Shown: piece by piece, positions 32,091 to 43,600 of the stretch
Position numbering within the stretch: the first letter of the stretch is position 1
How the letters are laid out: every line of letters begins with the position of its first letter
DNA from: Chaetoderma sp. LZ-2023a
Taxonomy: Eukaryota > Mollusca > Caudofoveata > Chaetodermatida > Chaetodermatidae
DNA: 64,000 nt
Direction of reading: 5' to 3'
Assembly (NCBI GenBank): GCA_034401795.1
Contig: CM067372.1
Coordinates: forward strand, 40,590,429-40,654,428
Position numbers and translations under genes: made by a program
Notes under the pieces: generated by a model
What the model was told of the DNA's origin: nothing
What the model saw: only the letters and a program-made list of their open reading frames with translations
Database searches by the model: none

Positions 32091-33160
32091 TTTACATACA
32101 TTTTATATCAGTGTACAACAGGGTTTACAACCATGTCACCTACCTACCTAATTATGTACAGCTTTTCCATGGGTGTGTGGATTATGTAGTAAATTACCGG
32201 TCCCATGAAAGTAGACCTAACCACAACAGAATTTGTACCAGCTTATCCTATCCTAGATGTAAAAGTAAAAATCTAATCATGCTTAGCAGGTATGTATCAA
32301 ATGCAATTTTTTACATTCCTTTATCACATAATGGTTTACAAGGTAGATGGACCATGTTACTAAATGTAAGCAAAAATCATAAGCGATTATAAAGAGAAAA
32401 TCTGTGATATTTCTGTGAAGTTATTTTATTGTGAAGTCCTACACGAACTGGATGATGGCTCGATTTAGCAATCTAATGGTTTTCCTCAGTATCATGGCAT
32501 CCAAGAATCAGGTAGAATCTTAGTTTATCAAAATATCTTGACAATTGCAGGCCCATGCATGTAGTTATATTTGTTTACATTTGATATGACCAGCCCTGAA
32601 CAATCAGCCATGTTCTCTGAGAATAGTGATGCGTATTGATAAATAATATAACCAAGGTCAAATTTAAGGCAGTACAACGAGTGCATTTGCACAGGGCCAC
32701 CAAATTTCCATGGACCCCAAAAGTGACAACAAAATTGTCTTAATTTTTTGGGAGCCTGCGTAATTTAAAGTTATAGTCATATGCATACGTGCACAAGCTA
32801 TAAGACTGATGCGACCAAATCCAACATCTCTCTGACTTAAGGTACACCTAGCGGCATTATTGTTGAAATGGGATTCTAGCCTTCTCGCGATCGTGTTGGT
32901 GGCTAAGACAAGAAGAAAGTTCAACAGCTACCATTGTGCATGTCTCTATAAGGCATTTTATATGGCCACTTGCTCATAATGATCATTATCCCCAGTGATA
33001 TCAATTGCTTAATTAATGCAAGCACAGTAGAGAATCTGCAGTACCTGTTAGAAAGAATGGTGCTACACCTATTGATGTTCTCATGTGCCACTAAGTAGAC
33101 AAAACCTTATGTAAAACTGGTGAAGCAATGCTGTCCAGTTTGTAAAGCTCAGACTATTCC
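32091..33160. other. Intergenic, nothing recognised
   Basis: Short frames on both strands lack domains, splice support or coding bias. No gene is called. Confidence 0.4.
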
Positions 33161-33395
33161 GTAACTCTTTAATGGTCAAACTGGCCTCTGCAGTAGTCTT
33201 AAGGAATGTTCATTTGCAGGCCCAGAAGACTACTTTTGAAAATTTACCATCATAATGACTGGTTCGATTTAACCTAGCCACTCATTCCAGTGGTAAATTC
33301 TCAAAAGTTGTCTTTTCTGGGCTTGCAAATGGACATTCAATAACAAAATAAAATATTTTGATTTTCTCCACCAAATTTAGGCAATAAACAGCTAA
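33161..33395. mobile_element. Family B foldback MITE
   Basis: 'gtaactctttaatggtcaaa' at the left, centre 'ataatgactggttcgattta' with 'gccactcattccag', right 'aataaacagctaag'. Confidence 0.7.
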
Positions 33396-33795
33396 GATAA
33401 TTATTTATTCTAGTTTACAATGAATACAGTAAGCATATATTCAGAGCTTAATGCAGCGTATATCCACAAACTAATGCTATGCATTGTTTAGTATAAAACA
33501 AAGTCCATGTTTGGGCAATAGTTTAGTCAACGACTAGCCTCCTCTGCGAACAGACACATATATCACTTTTATAATGAGCAATGAAAATTTGAATACAAAT
33601 TGCATGTAGTTAGTTATATGTGACATTCAGTGCTGGAAACAACATAGTGCAAGTAAAATGTTTTATATATATACCTGCTGCCATTTATGATTACTGTATC
33701 AGTTGAGCAGTGTCTGTCACTGAGTCATGTGACAAACAGACACTGCTAAGCCTGTGGACTATGCAGCTCATGCGATGGACGTCTAGTATATGGAT

Positions 33796-34024
33796 TTAAC
33801 TCTGTATCAGCCAAAAACAGCTTCTGCAGTAGTCTTGAGAAATGTCCATTTACAGACCAAGTGAAGACTATTTTTGAAAATTTGCCACCGGAATGACTGG
33901 CTCGATAACCGAACCAGTCATTCCAGTGGTAAATTTTCAAAAATAGTTTTCTCTTGGTCTGCAAATGGACATTTTCTGTGAAAATTGAAATTTTCTTGAA
34001 CAAATTTGAATGTTAAAGAGTTAA
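33796..34024. mobile_element. Family B foldback MITE (TTAA ends)
   Basis: TTAACTCTGTATCAGCCAAAA to ...GTTAAAGAGTTAA. Long arms meet at CGGAATGACTGGCTCGATAACCGAACCAGTCATTCCAG. Confidence 0.82.
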
Positions 34025-34234
34025 AGTAACAATTTATTGTGAAATATGGGTAATATGTAATAAAAACACTTTACGTACATTATTTTGATATTGAATGTTA
34101 CTTATAAATAACAAATATGCAGTATATTTGTTATTTCTATTGACATTTCCTCTTTTCATTACTTAGCTATTTACGCACACCTGCTCACTTTCATCAGGGG
34201 AGACAATAAAATCTCAATATATGGCACGAGCGGA
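34025..34234. other. Intergenic spacer between MITEs
   Basis: AT-rich, nothing recognised. Confidence 0.4.
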
Positions 34235-34438
34235 TTAACCAATACCACTCTGATGTCAATATTCTGTTTTTTACTGTGTCAATACCAATGAAACTGGTGT
34301 GCATTTTTCAAAAATTTTGCTGGATGATGTTGTCTATGACAGCTACATCTTCCACCAAATTTGTTGAAAATTAACACCAGATCGGCTTTTAATTTAATTT
34401 GAGAATTTAAAATTTTGACATCAGCGTGGTACAGGTCA
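34235..34438. mobile_element. Family C foldback MITE
   Basis: TTAACCAATACCACTCTGATG at the left, 'gacatcagcgtggtacaggt' at the right, centre 'gatgttgtctatgacagctacatc'. Confidence 0.75.
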
Positions 34439-34448
34439 AATAGTTGTC

Positions 34449-34655
34449 TTAATCTTTAATGCTCCAACTTGGTCTAGAAAATTTATATTTTCTCATCAGG
34501 ACAAATGATTATTTTTGAAAATTTATGACTGGAATGAGCTGGCTCAGGTATCGAGCCAGTAATTTCAATGGTAAAATTTCAAAAATAATCTTCATGTTCC
34601 GCAAATGGACATTGTTCAAGACCATAGAGAAACAGCCTGAGTGCTAAATGTTTAA
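34449..34655. mobile_element. Family B foldback MITE
   Basis: TTAATCTTTAATGCTCCAAC to 'gtgctaaatgtttaaag', with centre GGAATGAGCTGGCTCAGGTATCGAGCCAG. Confidence 0.72.
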
Positions 34656-34736
34656 AGACGAGACGTAATTTCCAACGCTAACAGGATCGTGTTAATGCAA
34701 TTTTGAATAATGTCTATCTTTGCCTACATAATAACT

Positions 34737-34976
34737 TTAAAACTTTAACACTCATATCAGCCAAAAATGCCTTCTGCAGTGATCTTGAGAAAGGTCCATT
34801 TGCAGACCAAGAGAAGACTATTTTTGAAAAATTACAACTGGAATGACTGGCTCGATAACCGAGCCAGTCATTCCAGTGGTAACTCTTCAAAAATAGTATT
34901 CTCTTGGTCTGCAAGTTGAGATTTTCTTTGAGAAAATAGAAATTTTCTTTAAAAGATTTACGGTTTAAAGGGTTAA
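34737..34976. mobile_element. Family B foldback MITE (best-preserved hairpin)
   Basis: The centre at 34837-34879 is a perfect 18-bp inverted repeat, ACTGGAATGACTGGCTCG / CGAGCCAGTCATTCCAGT, around a ~5-bp loop. The arms continue outward (GCAGACCAAGAGAA / TTCTCTTGGTCTGC) to about 90 bp each side. Outer ends TTAAAACTTTAACACTCAT / GGTTTAAAGGGTTAA. Confidence 0.88.
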
Positions 34977-35009
34977 GAAACAGGATTTGTTGGTAGTCTG
35001 TAAATTAGA

Positions 35010-35118
35010 GCCTGACTAGATGTATCATGACAATGCCATTACACAACCTTATTATCACATTCTATATGAAGTGGTATATCTTATAATCATAGTATTAAGC
35101 AATGCAAATACTGACAAT
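35010..35118. repeat. 109-bp dispersed repeat, copy 1
   Basis: Nearly identical to 43429-43537 in the same orientation ('gactagatgtatcatgacaa' to 'aatgcaaatactgacaa'). Confidence 0.9.
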
Positions 35119-35469
35119 TCTTCATCTAATACATATTATATATATACAGACTAATACATATATACACAGTCTACACACATATAATTAGAATCAATTTTTC
35201 TCTATCAAATAAATAACATCTTTGATCGAGTTTTTGCATAATTATACACGTACATTTCTATAAATATTTCCGTTACAAACTTTACAAAGATGTTAAAATA
35301 TTTATAGAAAATAATCTGTTACCCTTATTTCTCTTCAATAGAAGAGCTTATCTAAACAGTGTTAAGTTTGAAAAATAATGAGTAAGCGTATAGAAAATGA
35401 GAATGGAAAATTGCTTAACTATCTACGTGCTGAATTTCTGCAGACTACATTTTCCATGGGTGTTTAAGT

Positions 35470-35580
35470 CTGGATATGCTGAATATTTTGAAAACAATTT
35501 GACTGAATGTCTTTGGTAGTTAAGGCACCAACAAATTTATGTCAAATTGTTTTCAAAATATTCAGCAGGTCCAGAGTTAT
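35470..35580. repeat. Family A hairpin core
   Basis: The arms 'tgctgaatattttgaaaaca' and 'tgttttcaaaatattcagca' are perfect complements; they continue with ATTTGAC / GTCAAAT-like sequence. Confidence 0.8.
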
Positions 35581-35926
35581 TGCCCATTGAAATTATTGTC
35601 TGGTGGCTTGCAGCAGTGAGACAGCTGATGTACATTTTTCAACAAATATAACTATATCATCTTATCTTTAGTCAAAAACAAAAGTTTTACTAAATTAGTT
35701 TCGCAAAGAATAGTGGTGCTCAGCACCCATTTGGATAAAACAAGAAATGGCTAGATTGATTTATTATAGTCATTTCTTTAGGAAAATAATAAAATGCATA
35801 GCGTGGTAGCAGTTTAGCAAGTAAAATAAATGTAAACGTCACACAGAGACATGAAGCAAGCCATTGTAAGCAATACAAACTCCCCTCGATTCCCGCTTCT
35901 GTTGAAATGAGATGTAAGGTATCTGG
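35581..35926. other. Intergenic flank of 72-bp satellite
   Basis: Nothing recognised. Confidence 0.4.
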
Positions 35927-37799
35927 TCAATATACGTGTCCGCTGCATATACAAGTGACATAGGGGCCTACATTAGAGTATGTATTGCATTCGTCTCACC
36001 AATATACGTGTCCGCTGCATATACAAGTGATATAGGGGCCTACATTAGAGTATGTATTGCATTCGTCTCACCAATATACGTGTCCGCTGCATATACAAGT
36101 GATATAGGGGCCTACATTAGAGTATGTATTGCATTCGTCTCACCAATATACGTGTCCGCTGCATATACAAGTGACATAGGGGCCTACATTAGAGTATGTA
36201 TTGCATTCGTCTCACCAATATACGTGTCCGCTGCATATACAAGTGATATAGGGGCCTACATTAGAGTATGTATTGCATTCGTCTCACCAATATACGTGTC
36301 CGCTGCATATACAAGTGACATAGGGGCCTACATTAGAGTATGTATTGCATTCGTCTCACCAATATACGTGTCCGCTGCATATACAAGTGACATAGGGGCC
36401 TACATTAGAGTATGTATTGCATTCGTCTCACCAATATACGTGTCCGCTGCATATACAAGTGACATAGGGGCCTACATTAGAGTATGTATTGCATTCGTCT
36501 CACCAATATACGTGTCCGCTGCATATACAAGTGACATAGGGGCCTACATTAGAGTATGTATTGCATTCGTCTCACCAATATACGTGTCCGCTGCATATAC
36601 AAGTGACATAGGGGCCTACATTAGAGTATGTATTGCATTCGTCTCACCAATATACGTGTCCGCTGCATATACAAGTGACATAGGGGCCTACATTAGAGTA
36701 TGTATTGCATTCGTCTCACCAATATACGTGTCCGCTGCATATACAAGTGACATAGGGGCCTACATTAGAGTATGTATTGCATTCGTCTCACCAATATACG
36801 TGTCCGCTGCATATACAAGTGACATAGGGGCCTACATTAGAGTATGTATTGCATTCGTCTCACCAATATACGTGTCCGCTGCATATACAAGTGACATAGG
36901 GGCCTACATTAGAGTATGTATTGCATTCGTCTCACCAATATACGTGTCCGCTGCATATACAAGTGATATAGGGGCCTACATTAGAGTATGTATTGCATTC
37001 GTCTCACCAATATACGTGTCCGCTGCATATACAAGTGATATAGGGGCCTACATTAGAGTATGTATTGCATTCGTCTCACCAATATACGTGTCCGCTGCAT
37101 ATACAAGTGACATAGGGGCCTACATTAGAGTATGTATTGCATTCGTCTCACCAATATACGTGTCCGCTGCATATACAAGTGACATAGGGGCCTACATTAG
37201 AGTATGTATTGCATTCGTCTCACCAATATACGTGTCCGCTGCATATACAAGTGACATAGGGGCCTACATTAGAGTATGTATTGCATTCGTCTCACCAATA
37301 TACGTGTCCGCTGCATATACAAGTGACATAGGGGCCTACATTAGAGTATGTATTGCATTCGTCTCACCAATATACGTGTCCGCTGCATATACAAGTGACA
37401 TAGGAGCCTACATTAGAGTATGTATTGCATTCGTCTCACCAATATACGTGTCCGCTGCATATACAAGTGACATAGGGGCCTACATTAGAGTATGTATTGC
37501 ATTCGTCTCACCAATATACGTGTCCGCTGCATATACAAGTGACATAGGGGCCTACATTAGAGTATGTATTGCATTCGTCTCACCAATATACGTGTCCGCT
37601 GCATATACAAGTGACATAGGGGCCTACATTAGAGTATGTATTGCATTCGTCTCACCAATATACGTGTCCGCTGCATATACAAGTGACATAGGGGCCTACA
37701 TTAGAGTATGTATTGCATTCGTCTCACCAATATACGTGTCCGCTGCATATACAAGTGACATAGGGGCCTACATTAGAGTATGTATTGCATTCGTCTCAC
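35927..37799. repeat. 72-bp satellite array, ~26 near-identical copies
   Basis: The unit runs from 'gtgtccgctgcatatacaag' to 'ttcgtctcaccaatatac'. Copy n starts at 35936+72(n-1). By eye only two sites vary: GAC/GAT (T in copies 2, 3, 5, 15 and 16) and one G>A in copy 21. Because 72 = 3x24 and one phase lacks stops, a 626-codon frame spans the array, repeating VSAAYTSDIGAYIRVCIAFV + SPIY. It stops where the array stops. The near-identity points to recent expansion or homogenisation. Confidence 0.96.
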
Positions 37800-37804
37800 T
37801 ACCG

Positions 37805-38042
37805 TTAACTCTTTAACACTCATATCAGCCAAAGGTAGCTTCAGCCGTGGTCGTGAGAAATGTCCATTTGCCGACCAAGAAGACTATTTTTTTTAATTTA
37901 CCACGGGAATGACTGGCTCGATAACCGAGCCAGTCATTCCTGTGATAAATTTAAAAAAATAGTCTTCTCCTGTTCTGCAAATGGTCATTTTCTATGAGAA
38001 ATTTTTGATTTTCTTGAACAAATTCGAGGGTTAAAGGGTTAA
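37805..38042. mobile_element. Family B foldback MITE (TTAA ends) abutting the satellite
   Basis: TTAACTCTTTAACACTCATA to GGGTTAAAGGGTTAA. Centre GGGAATGACTGGCTCGATAACCGAGCCAGTCATTCC. The left end begins five bases after the last satellite unit. Confidence 0.85.
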
Positions 38043-38560
38043 GCTTTATTCAGAAGTTGGTTCAAATCAATTTAGTGTAAAACCAGTTATTGGCCTGAAA
38101 TGAACAGTGTGTGTTCAGTTGTTTTCAATGTCCATAACACTGCAAAGGCAAGAGGTCAGGCAAATATTCACAAAAATTGTGAAATAAGTCTGACCTCTGC
38201 ATTACGAGTATTAAGCATCGAAAAAGAAGCAAATTAACAAAGTTTGTATTTTCAATGGTAATAACTTTGGCAAATATCGACAAAAAATGGACAAAAAGAA
38301 ACTTTAACATAACTAATATTAAGCTATATTCCGAATTTTGTTCAAATCGGTTTAGTCTACCACATGTTATTGCCCAAAAATGTATGAGTTATCAAAGTTT
38401 GTAGTTTTCAAGGCCAAATATGGACGAAAGCTAACGGCTCAAATCAGTTTAGTCTACCACACGTTATTGTCCGGAAACATATGAGTTCCGAAACATATCA
38501 CTTACCAAAGTTTGTAGTTTTCAAGGCCAAATATGGACGAAAGTTAAAGGGACACGAAAT
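38043..38560. repeat. Low-copy diverged tandem repeat
   Basis: 'ttcaaatc(a/g)(a/g)tttagt' with 'ttattg(g/c)cc' recurs near 38063, 38343 and 38442; 'caaagtttgtagttttcaagg' 'ccaaatatggacgaaag' is duplicated at 38394 and 38507. Confidence 0.65.
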
Positions 38561-38965
38561 GTGCAATTCCCTCATTATGTACTTACGAATGGGAGCATTC
38601 CTATATCTCTCGGACTTGGTTTTCGATGGGATGATAACACCCTGTATATACAATCATCTAATCATATCCCTAGTGCTGTTGTTTGCAGAAATAAAAGCTT
38701 GCGTGACCTATAAACTACTGGAAGGAATGCTGGCATTGATGTTAACTAATGTTATGCTACTCATGACCCCATAATGCAGGACCCGCTCACAGTCAATTTA
38801 TTGTCAAAATATTGACAGTAACTCTTGTGTCCATGAATATGTTTCATTTTGTAACTTGTAAATTGATCTTCATGCAGTAAATAGACAGGATCTATATACA
38901 TGTACTGTACAACTCAGTAACACATTAACAGGTTTCAAAACAAAAATACAAACATTTTAGTTAGT
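38561..38965. other. Intergenic, nothing recognised
   Basis: A 97-codon frame (38481-38774) overlaps the duplicated segment and has no recognised domain; not called as a gene. Confidence 0.4.
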
Positions 38966-38969
38966 ATGA

Positions 38970-39090
38970 AATGTTCTGTTGAATATTTTGAATATAATTG
39001 GATGGGAAGACATTGCTGCCTTAGCCAACAATGGCTTCCACCAGCAATGGCTTCCAATCCAATTATGGTAAAAAAAAATTCAACAGTACG
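38970..39090. repeat. Family A hairpin core
   Basis: Arms 'ctgttgaatattttgaatat' 'aattgga' and 'tccaattatggt...attcaacag', with a loop containing a duplicated 'caatggcttcca'. Confidence 0.65.
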
Positions 39091-39107
39091 TTTTGTCTTG
39101 TTTTGAA

Positions 39108-40176
39108 AACATGTTAAGTTACTTCTGATGGAACCGTCCTAAGTTACTTCTGATGGACATGTGTGTGTTAAGTTACTTCTGATGGAAATGCATTAAGTTA
39201 CTTCTGATGGAAACGTGTTAAGTTACTTCTGATGAAAACGTGTGTGTAAAGTTATTTCTGATGGAACTGTGTTAAGTTACTTCTGGTGGAAGCATGTTAA
39301 GTTACTTCTGATGGAAACATGTTAAGTTACTTCTAGTGGAAGCATGTTAAGTTACTTCTGATGGAAACATGTTACGTTACTTCTGATTGAAACATGTTAA
39401 GTTACTTCTGGTGGAAGCATGTTGTTACTTCTGGTGGAAGCATGTTAAGTTACTTCTGATGGAAATGTGTTACGTTACTTCTGATGGAAACGTGTTAAGT
39501 TACTTCTGATGGAAAAGTGTTACGTTACTTCTGATGGAAACGTGTTAAGTTACTTCTGATGGAACTGTGTTACGTTACTTCTGATGGAAATGTGTTAAGT
39601 TACTTCTGATGGAACTGTGTTACGTTACTTCTGATGGAAATGTGTTAAGTTACTTCTGGTGGAAGCGTGTTAAGTTACTTCTGATGGAAACATGTTAAGT
39701 TACTTCTGGTGGAAATGTGTTAAGTTACTTCTGGTGGAAGCGTGTTAAGTTACTTCTGATGGAAACATGTTAAGTTACTTCTAGTGGAAGCATGTTAAGT
39801 TACTTCTGATGGAAATGTATTAAGTTACCTCTGATGGAAATGTGTTACGTTACTTCTGATGGAAACGTGTTAAGTTACTTCTGATGGAAAAGTGTTAAGT
39901 TACTTCTGATGGAACTGTGTTAAGTTACTTCTGATGGAAACGTGTTAAGTTACTTATGGTGGAAGCGTGTTAAGTTACTTCTGATGGAACTGTGTTAAGT
40001 TACTTCTGATGGAAACGTGTTAAGTTACTTCTGGTGGAAGCGTGTTAAGTTACTTCTGATGGAAACATGTTAAGTTACTTCTAGTGGAAACATGTTAAGT
40101 TACTTCTGATGGAAACGTGTTAAGTTACTTCTGATGGAAACATATTACGTTACTTCTGATGGAAACATGTTAATTA
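39108..40176. repeat. 25-bp minisatellite, ~42 copies
   Basis: The unit is 'gttacttctgatggaaacgt' + 'gttaa', with variants ggtggaagc, gatggaact and gttacg. It starts ~20 bp after a family A hairpin and ends beside a family B remnant. Confidence 0.95.
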
Positions 40177-40204
40177 GTTACTTCTCAGCTTTACCGATTG
40201 TCAA

Positions 40205-40355
40205 ATCGGTCAAAAACCGTTTGGAGTGTCTTATGACTGGCTCGATAACCGACCTATTCATTCCATTTTCTAAGACAGTCTTCTCTTGGTCTGCAAATGG
40301 ACATTTTCACTGTCTTTTCTTGGTCTGCAAATGGGAAAATTTAAATTTTCAGGAG
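40205..40355. repeat. Family B right-half remnant
   Basis: 'tatgactggctcgataaccgacc' then 'tcttctcttggtctgcaaat' 'ggacatttt', with the last segment repeated once. Confidence 0.65.
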
Positions 40356-40469
40356 CGTGGGTCATGAGAAACTAAGTGTTGACTGGTTGAGACCAAGATG
40401 AAATAATAGAAGCTGATAATAATTTAGCAGTAAGCGTTACAAATATAAAATTAATGCCATTAGTATTGA

Positions 40470-40694
40470 CTATCTAAATGGGTTCATGATAGACCAGTTA
40501 GGTGCTCTGTTTCTTTGGAAGATAAACATTCCTAATGTTACAGCTGTGGTCACACCTAATGCTGACAGGATAATGGTGGCCGGTGAACTTAGCCAGCTCT
40601 GTGGTTCATCCAGACCTGCGATTAAATCATCCTCTAAATGGTACTCATCCGGCTCAGCCGACGTGATTAATTGTGGACGAATGTGGTACAAAGC
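40470..40694 (-). CDS. MAO-like terminal exon with membrane anchor
   Basis: Acceptor [29 protein letters not shown], an acidic stretch, the helix [20 protein letters not shown], basic residues and stop follow. Phase 0 fits the previous exon. Sequence identity to vertebrate MAO tails is low, but topology is the same. Confidence 0.78.
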   Translation of the reverse strand, partial: ALYHIRPQLITSAEPDEYHLEDDLIAGLDEPQSWLSSPATIILSALGVTTAVTLGMFIFQRNRAPNWSIMNPFR

Positions 40695-43600
40695 CTGCAG
40701 GAAATAATAAGAGATAAATTCTTTTGTATATCAATGATTTATATAGCATATGAACACAATCACTGTATATAAATATATAAATATTACTAAAGGTTTTTAA
40801 AATTGTACAACCTTTCTATAATGGCCATAATTTGAATTGGATAAAGTTGTCTTCTATTGATCATGTATTAGCAGGGTATACCTTGAACCAAATTGCTAGT
40901 TTGACAACAATTGATTAATAGTCCAGTCACTCTAAGAAATGACCCGGACAAAATTACAATCAAATTTTTTTCAGATTTAAATATGTGAAGTAATGATATA
41001 TATCTCCTCCCCCACCCCCCTCAAAAAAATTAAATCTAGCCAATTCTGAGTGGGAAATATATAATTTTCATTTTAATATCCAGCAATCTTTTGCGCCTCG
41101 CAATCTTTTGCGCCTCGCATACCACTGATTTAATGAGCGCATACATTGCCTCTACACTCCGCACTTCAGAATTTAAATTGATTATCTTTCCTTTATTTCT
41201 TTCTACATCCTATTTATGAACTGGCATGCTTATTTGGTGCTATGTTAGGTGTAAATCTATGCTTTATGAACCTTCATTTGACCGGCAAATATTTAAATAT
41301 CTGAAGTTTTACCGAATTTCGAATTTATCGTCGATCATTCTTCGCATATTCTGCTGTTAGTAGGAGCATCGTGATAAAGTTATTAAATTATATTTTTCAC
41401 AGCATATAATATAGCAATCTATGATGAAATAAACTTAGCTGGGCATGGTAGGGTGTACTCCACACACGTTTTTGGTAGGGGTGTGCGTTTGGAGCAATAC
41501 CAGTACACGTGTACACGTTAGTTTTAACGAACGTGTACACGTATTTGTCAATCTGCTGCAAAAATGTAGAATTAAAATCTATTTATCCTATTATTAAGTG
41601 TAGATGGGTGGAATGGCGGGGTTGGAAAATAAAATAATGTATTAACATACACCCACCCTCTACACCCACACCCACCTTAGATCAACAGCGCCTCTAAGCT
41701 CTCAAAGTGCTCCTCATTCTGATTAACCGAATACTAAATATTAAATTTTTGTGCTCCGTTAATATCTATTTTCAGATCAGAGAAGACTATTTTGTAAAAT
41801 TATCATTCGAATTTACAAAAAGAGCATTTTGATGTCATTCAGATAGATATTTTCTAAGACCACTAGATGATGTTTAGGCCGGCTTGGATATTACAACGAA
41901 AATGAAAATCCTAACTTTTGCTTGATCATGGCACATTTGCATGCCAAGAGAAAACTGTTTTTAAACATTACCACTAAAATGACTGACTCTGTTACTGAGC
42001 CATTCATTGCAGTGGTAAATTTACAAAACTAATCTCTTTGTCTGCAAATGGAAATTCATAGAGGTCATTAAAGAGGCTGTTTTGGTCAGCCTGGCCATTA
42101 TAGGGTTCAGTTGACACAAGAGGGCTAAAGCTGGTTTACTGACTTTTGACAAAAATTTGTATTTGACCCCTGTCCGGGACAGATCAACGGCAAGCAACAA
42201 TAATTCACCCTTTGATGGGATTGACTAAGAAAAATTGAAACCTGACATTACTCGAATGTCGATTTGCAGGCAAAGATAAGACACCCTTTTGAAAATTTAT
42301 CACTGGGATGACTGGCTGGCTCGGTGAGTCAGTCATTGCAGCGATAAATTTACAAAAAATCAGACTTTCAATAATGACATATTCCTCAAGACCACTATAG
42401 AGAGCATTATGGCCGGCTTGGCCTTTAATGAGCTGACCAAAGTCCAATCAGTCGACTGTGAGCTGAGATACGCCACGACATTCATAGTGATAGTCCACCG
42501 TGAGCTTAGATAAGTGCCACACGCCACGACATTCATAGTGATAATCCACTGTGAGCTTAGATAAGTGCCACACGCCACGACATTCATAGTGATAATCCAC
42601 TGCGAGCTTAGATAAGTGCCACACGCCACGACATTCATAGTGATAATCCACTGTGAGCTGAGATAAGTGCCACACGCCACGGCATTCATACTGATAATCT
42701 GTGTTGATCAGATCCACGCTTGAACAGTAATTCACACCTATATGGTGTTGCTTATTTAAAGGAATACCTACAACCAACCTGTCATCGCCGCTACGTATGG
42801 ATAATTAGTTAACCACGTTGACTCTCATAGTTGTTCAAGAAAATTGAAATTTCTCATCCCCATGAGCAGACCAAGAACTGATTGTTTTTGAAAATTTACT
42901 GTAGCTATGACTGGCTCGATTATCATTCCAGTGGTCAAATTTAAAAGACAAAACCTGTCTCCTTGGTCCGCAAATTAACATTTCTCAAGACAAATGTAGG
43001 AGCCAGGGTTTTGGCATGCATGAGTGTTAAAGGATTGATTCAGAAATCGGACAGCATTGACAGATAGAGCGTGGTGGTGAATTTTGAGAAGTAATTTCAA
43101 AAAAATATATTAATTTTCTTTGAAGGCTATCTTACTTATTTCACAAAAATACATATTTTATTATTTTTTCCCCGTGTACACGTTTACGATTTTTGTAAAC
43201 GTGTATACATCAGCTATACGTGTACACGTGTACATGCGCCCAGCCCTAGTTTTTGGTATATTATTCATTAATACATACCAACCCTGTTTTTGGCCTGACT
43301 GCAATGTATTTGCATAGACCAAGACATGCACTTCTTACCTGTATCGCTAGATGTTTGCAGGGTGCAAGACCGTTTAGGCTCTGCCACCCAGAGAGTGGTG
43401 TGCTGATTGTGGTGGTCGGTAAAAAGAGGCTGACTAGATGTATCATGACAATGCCATTACACAACCTTATTATCACATTCTATATGAATTGGTATATCTT
43501 ATAATCATAGTATTAAGCAATGCAAATACTGACAATACTGACAATATATATAATGAGGTTCTGCCCCCACACCACCACCGTTACCCCATGAAGAGGGTGG

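Larger units (their letters stand above)
41476..43248. mobile_element. Non-autonomous hAT-like DNA transposon
   Basis: Termini TAGGGGTGTGCG and (inverted) TAGGGCTGGGCG, with subterminal clusters of GTGTACACG on both sides. Perfect 8-bp duplications GTTTTTGG flank the 1773-bp element. No transposase frame. The interior holds three degenerate family B hairpins and a 51-bp tandem array. Inserted in the last MAO-like intron. Confidence 0.88.

Noticed and set aside
32111-32392. 93-codon plus-strand frame
   Set aside because: No recognisable domain, no coding bias or splice context; consistent with chance.
35936-37816. 626-codon open frame
   Set aside because: It is the 72-bp satellite read in one stop-free phase; it starts and stops with the array and has no splice or domain support.
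40486-40707. Plus-strand frame over the last MAO-like exon
   Set aside because: Antisense shadow of a well-supported exon.
42360-42777. Overlapping minus-strand frames with a repeated [16 protein letters not shown] peptide
   Set aside because: Products of the 51-bp tandem array inside a hAT-like element.
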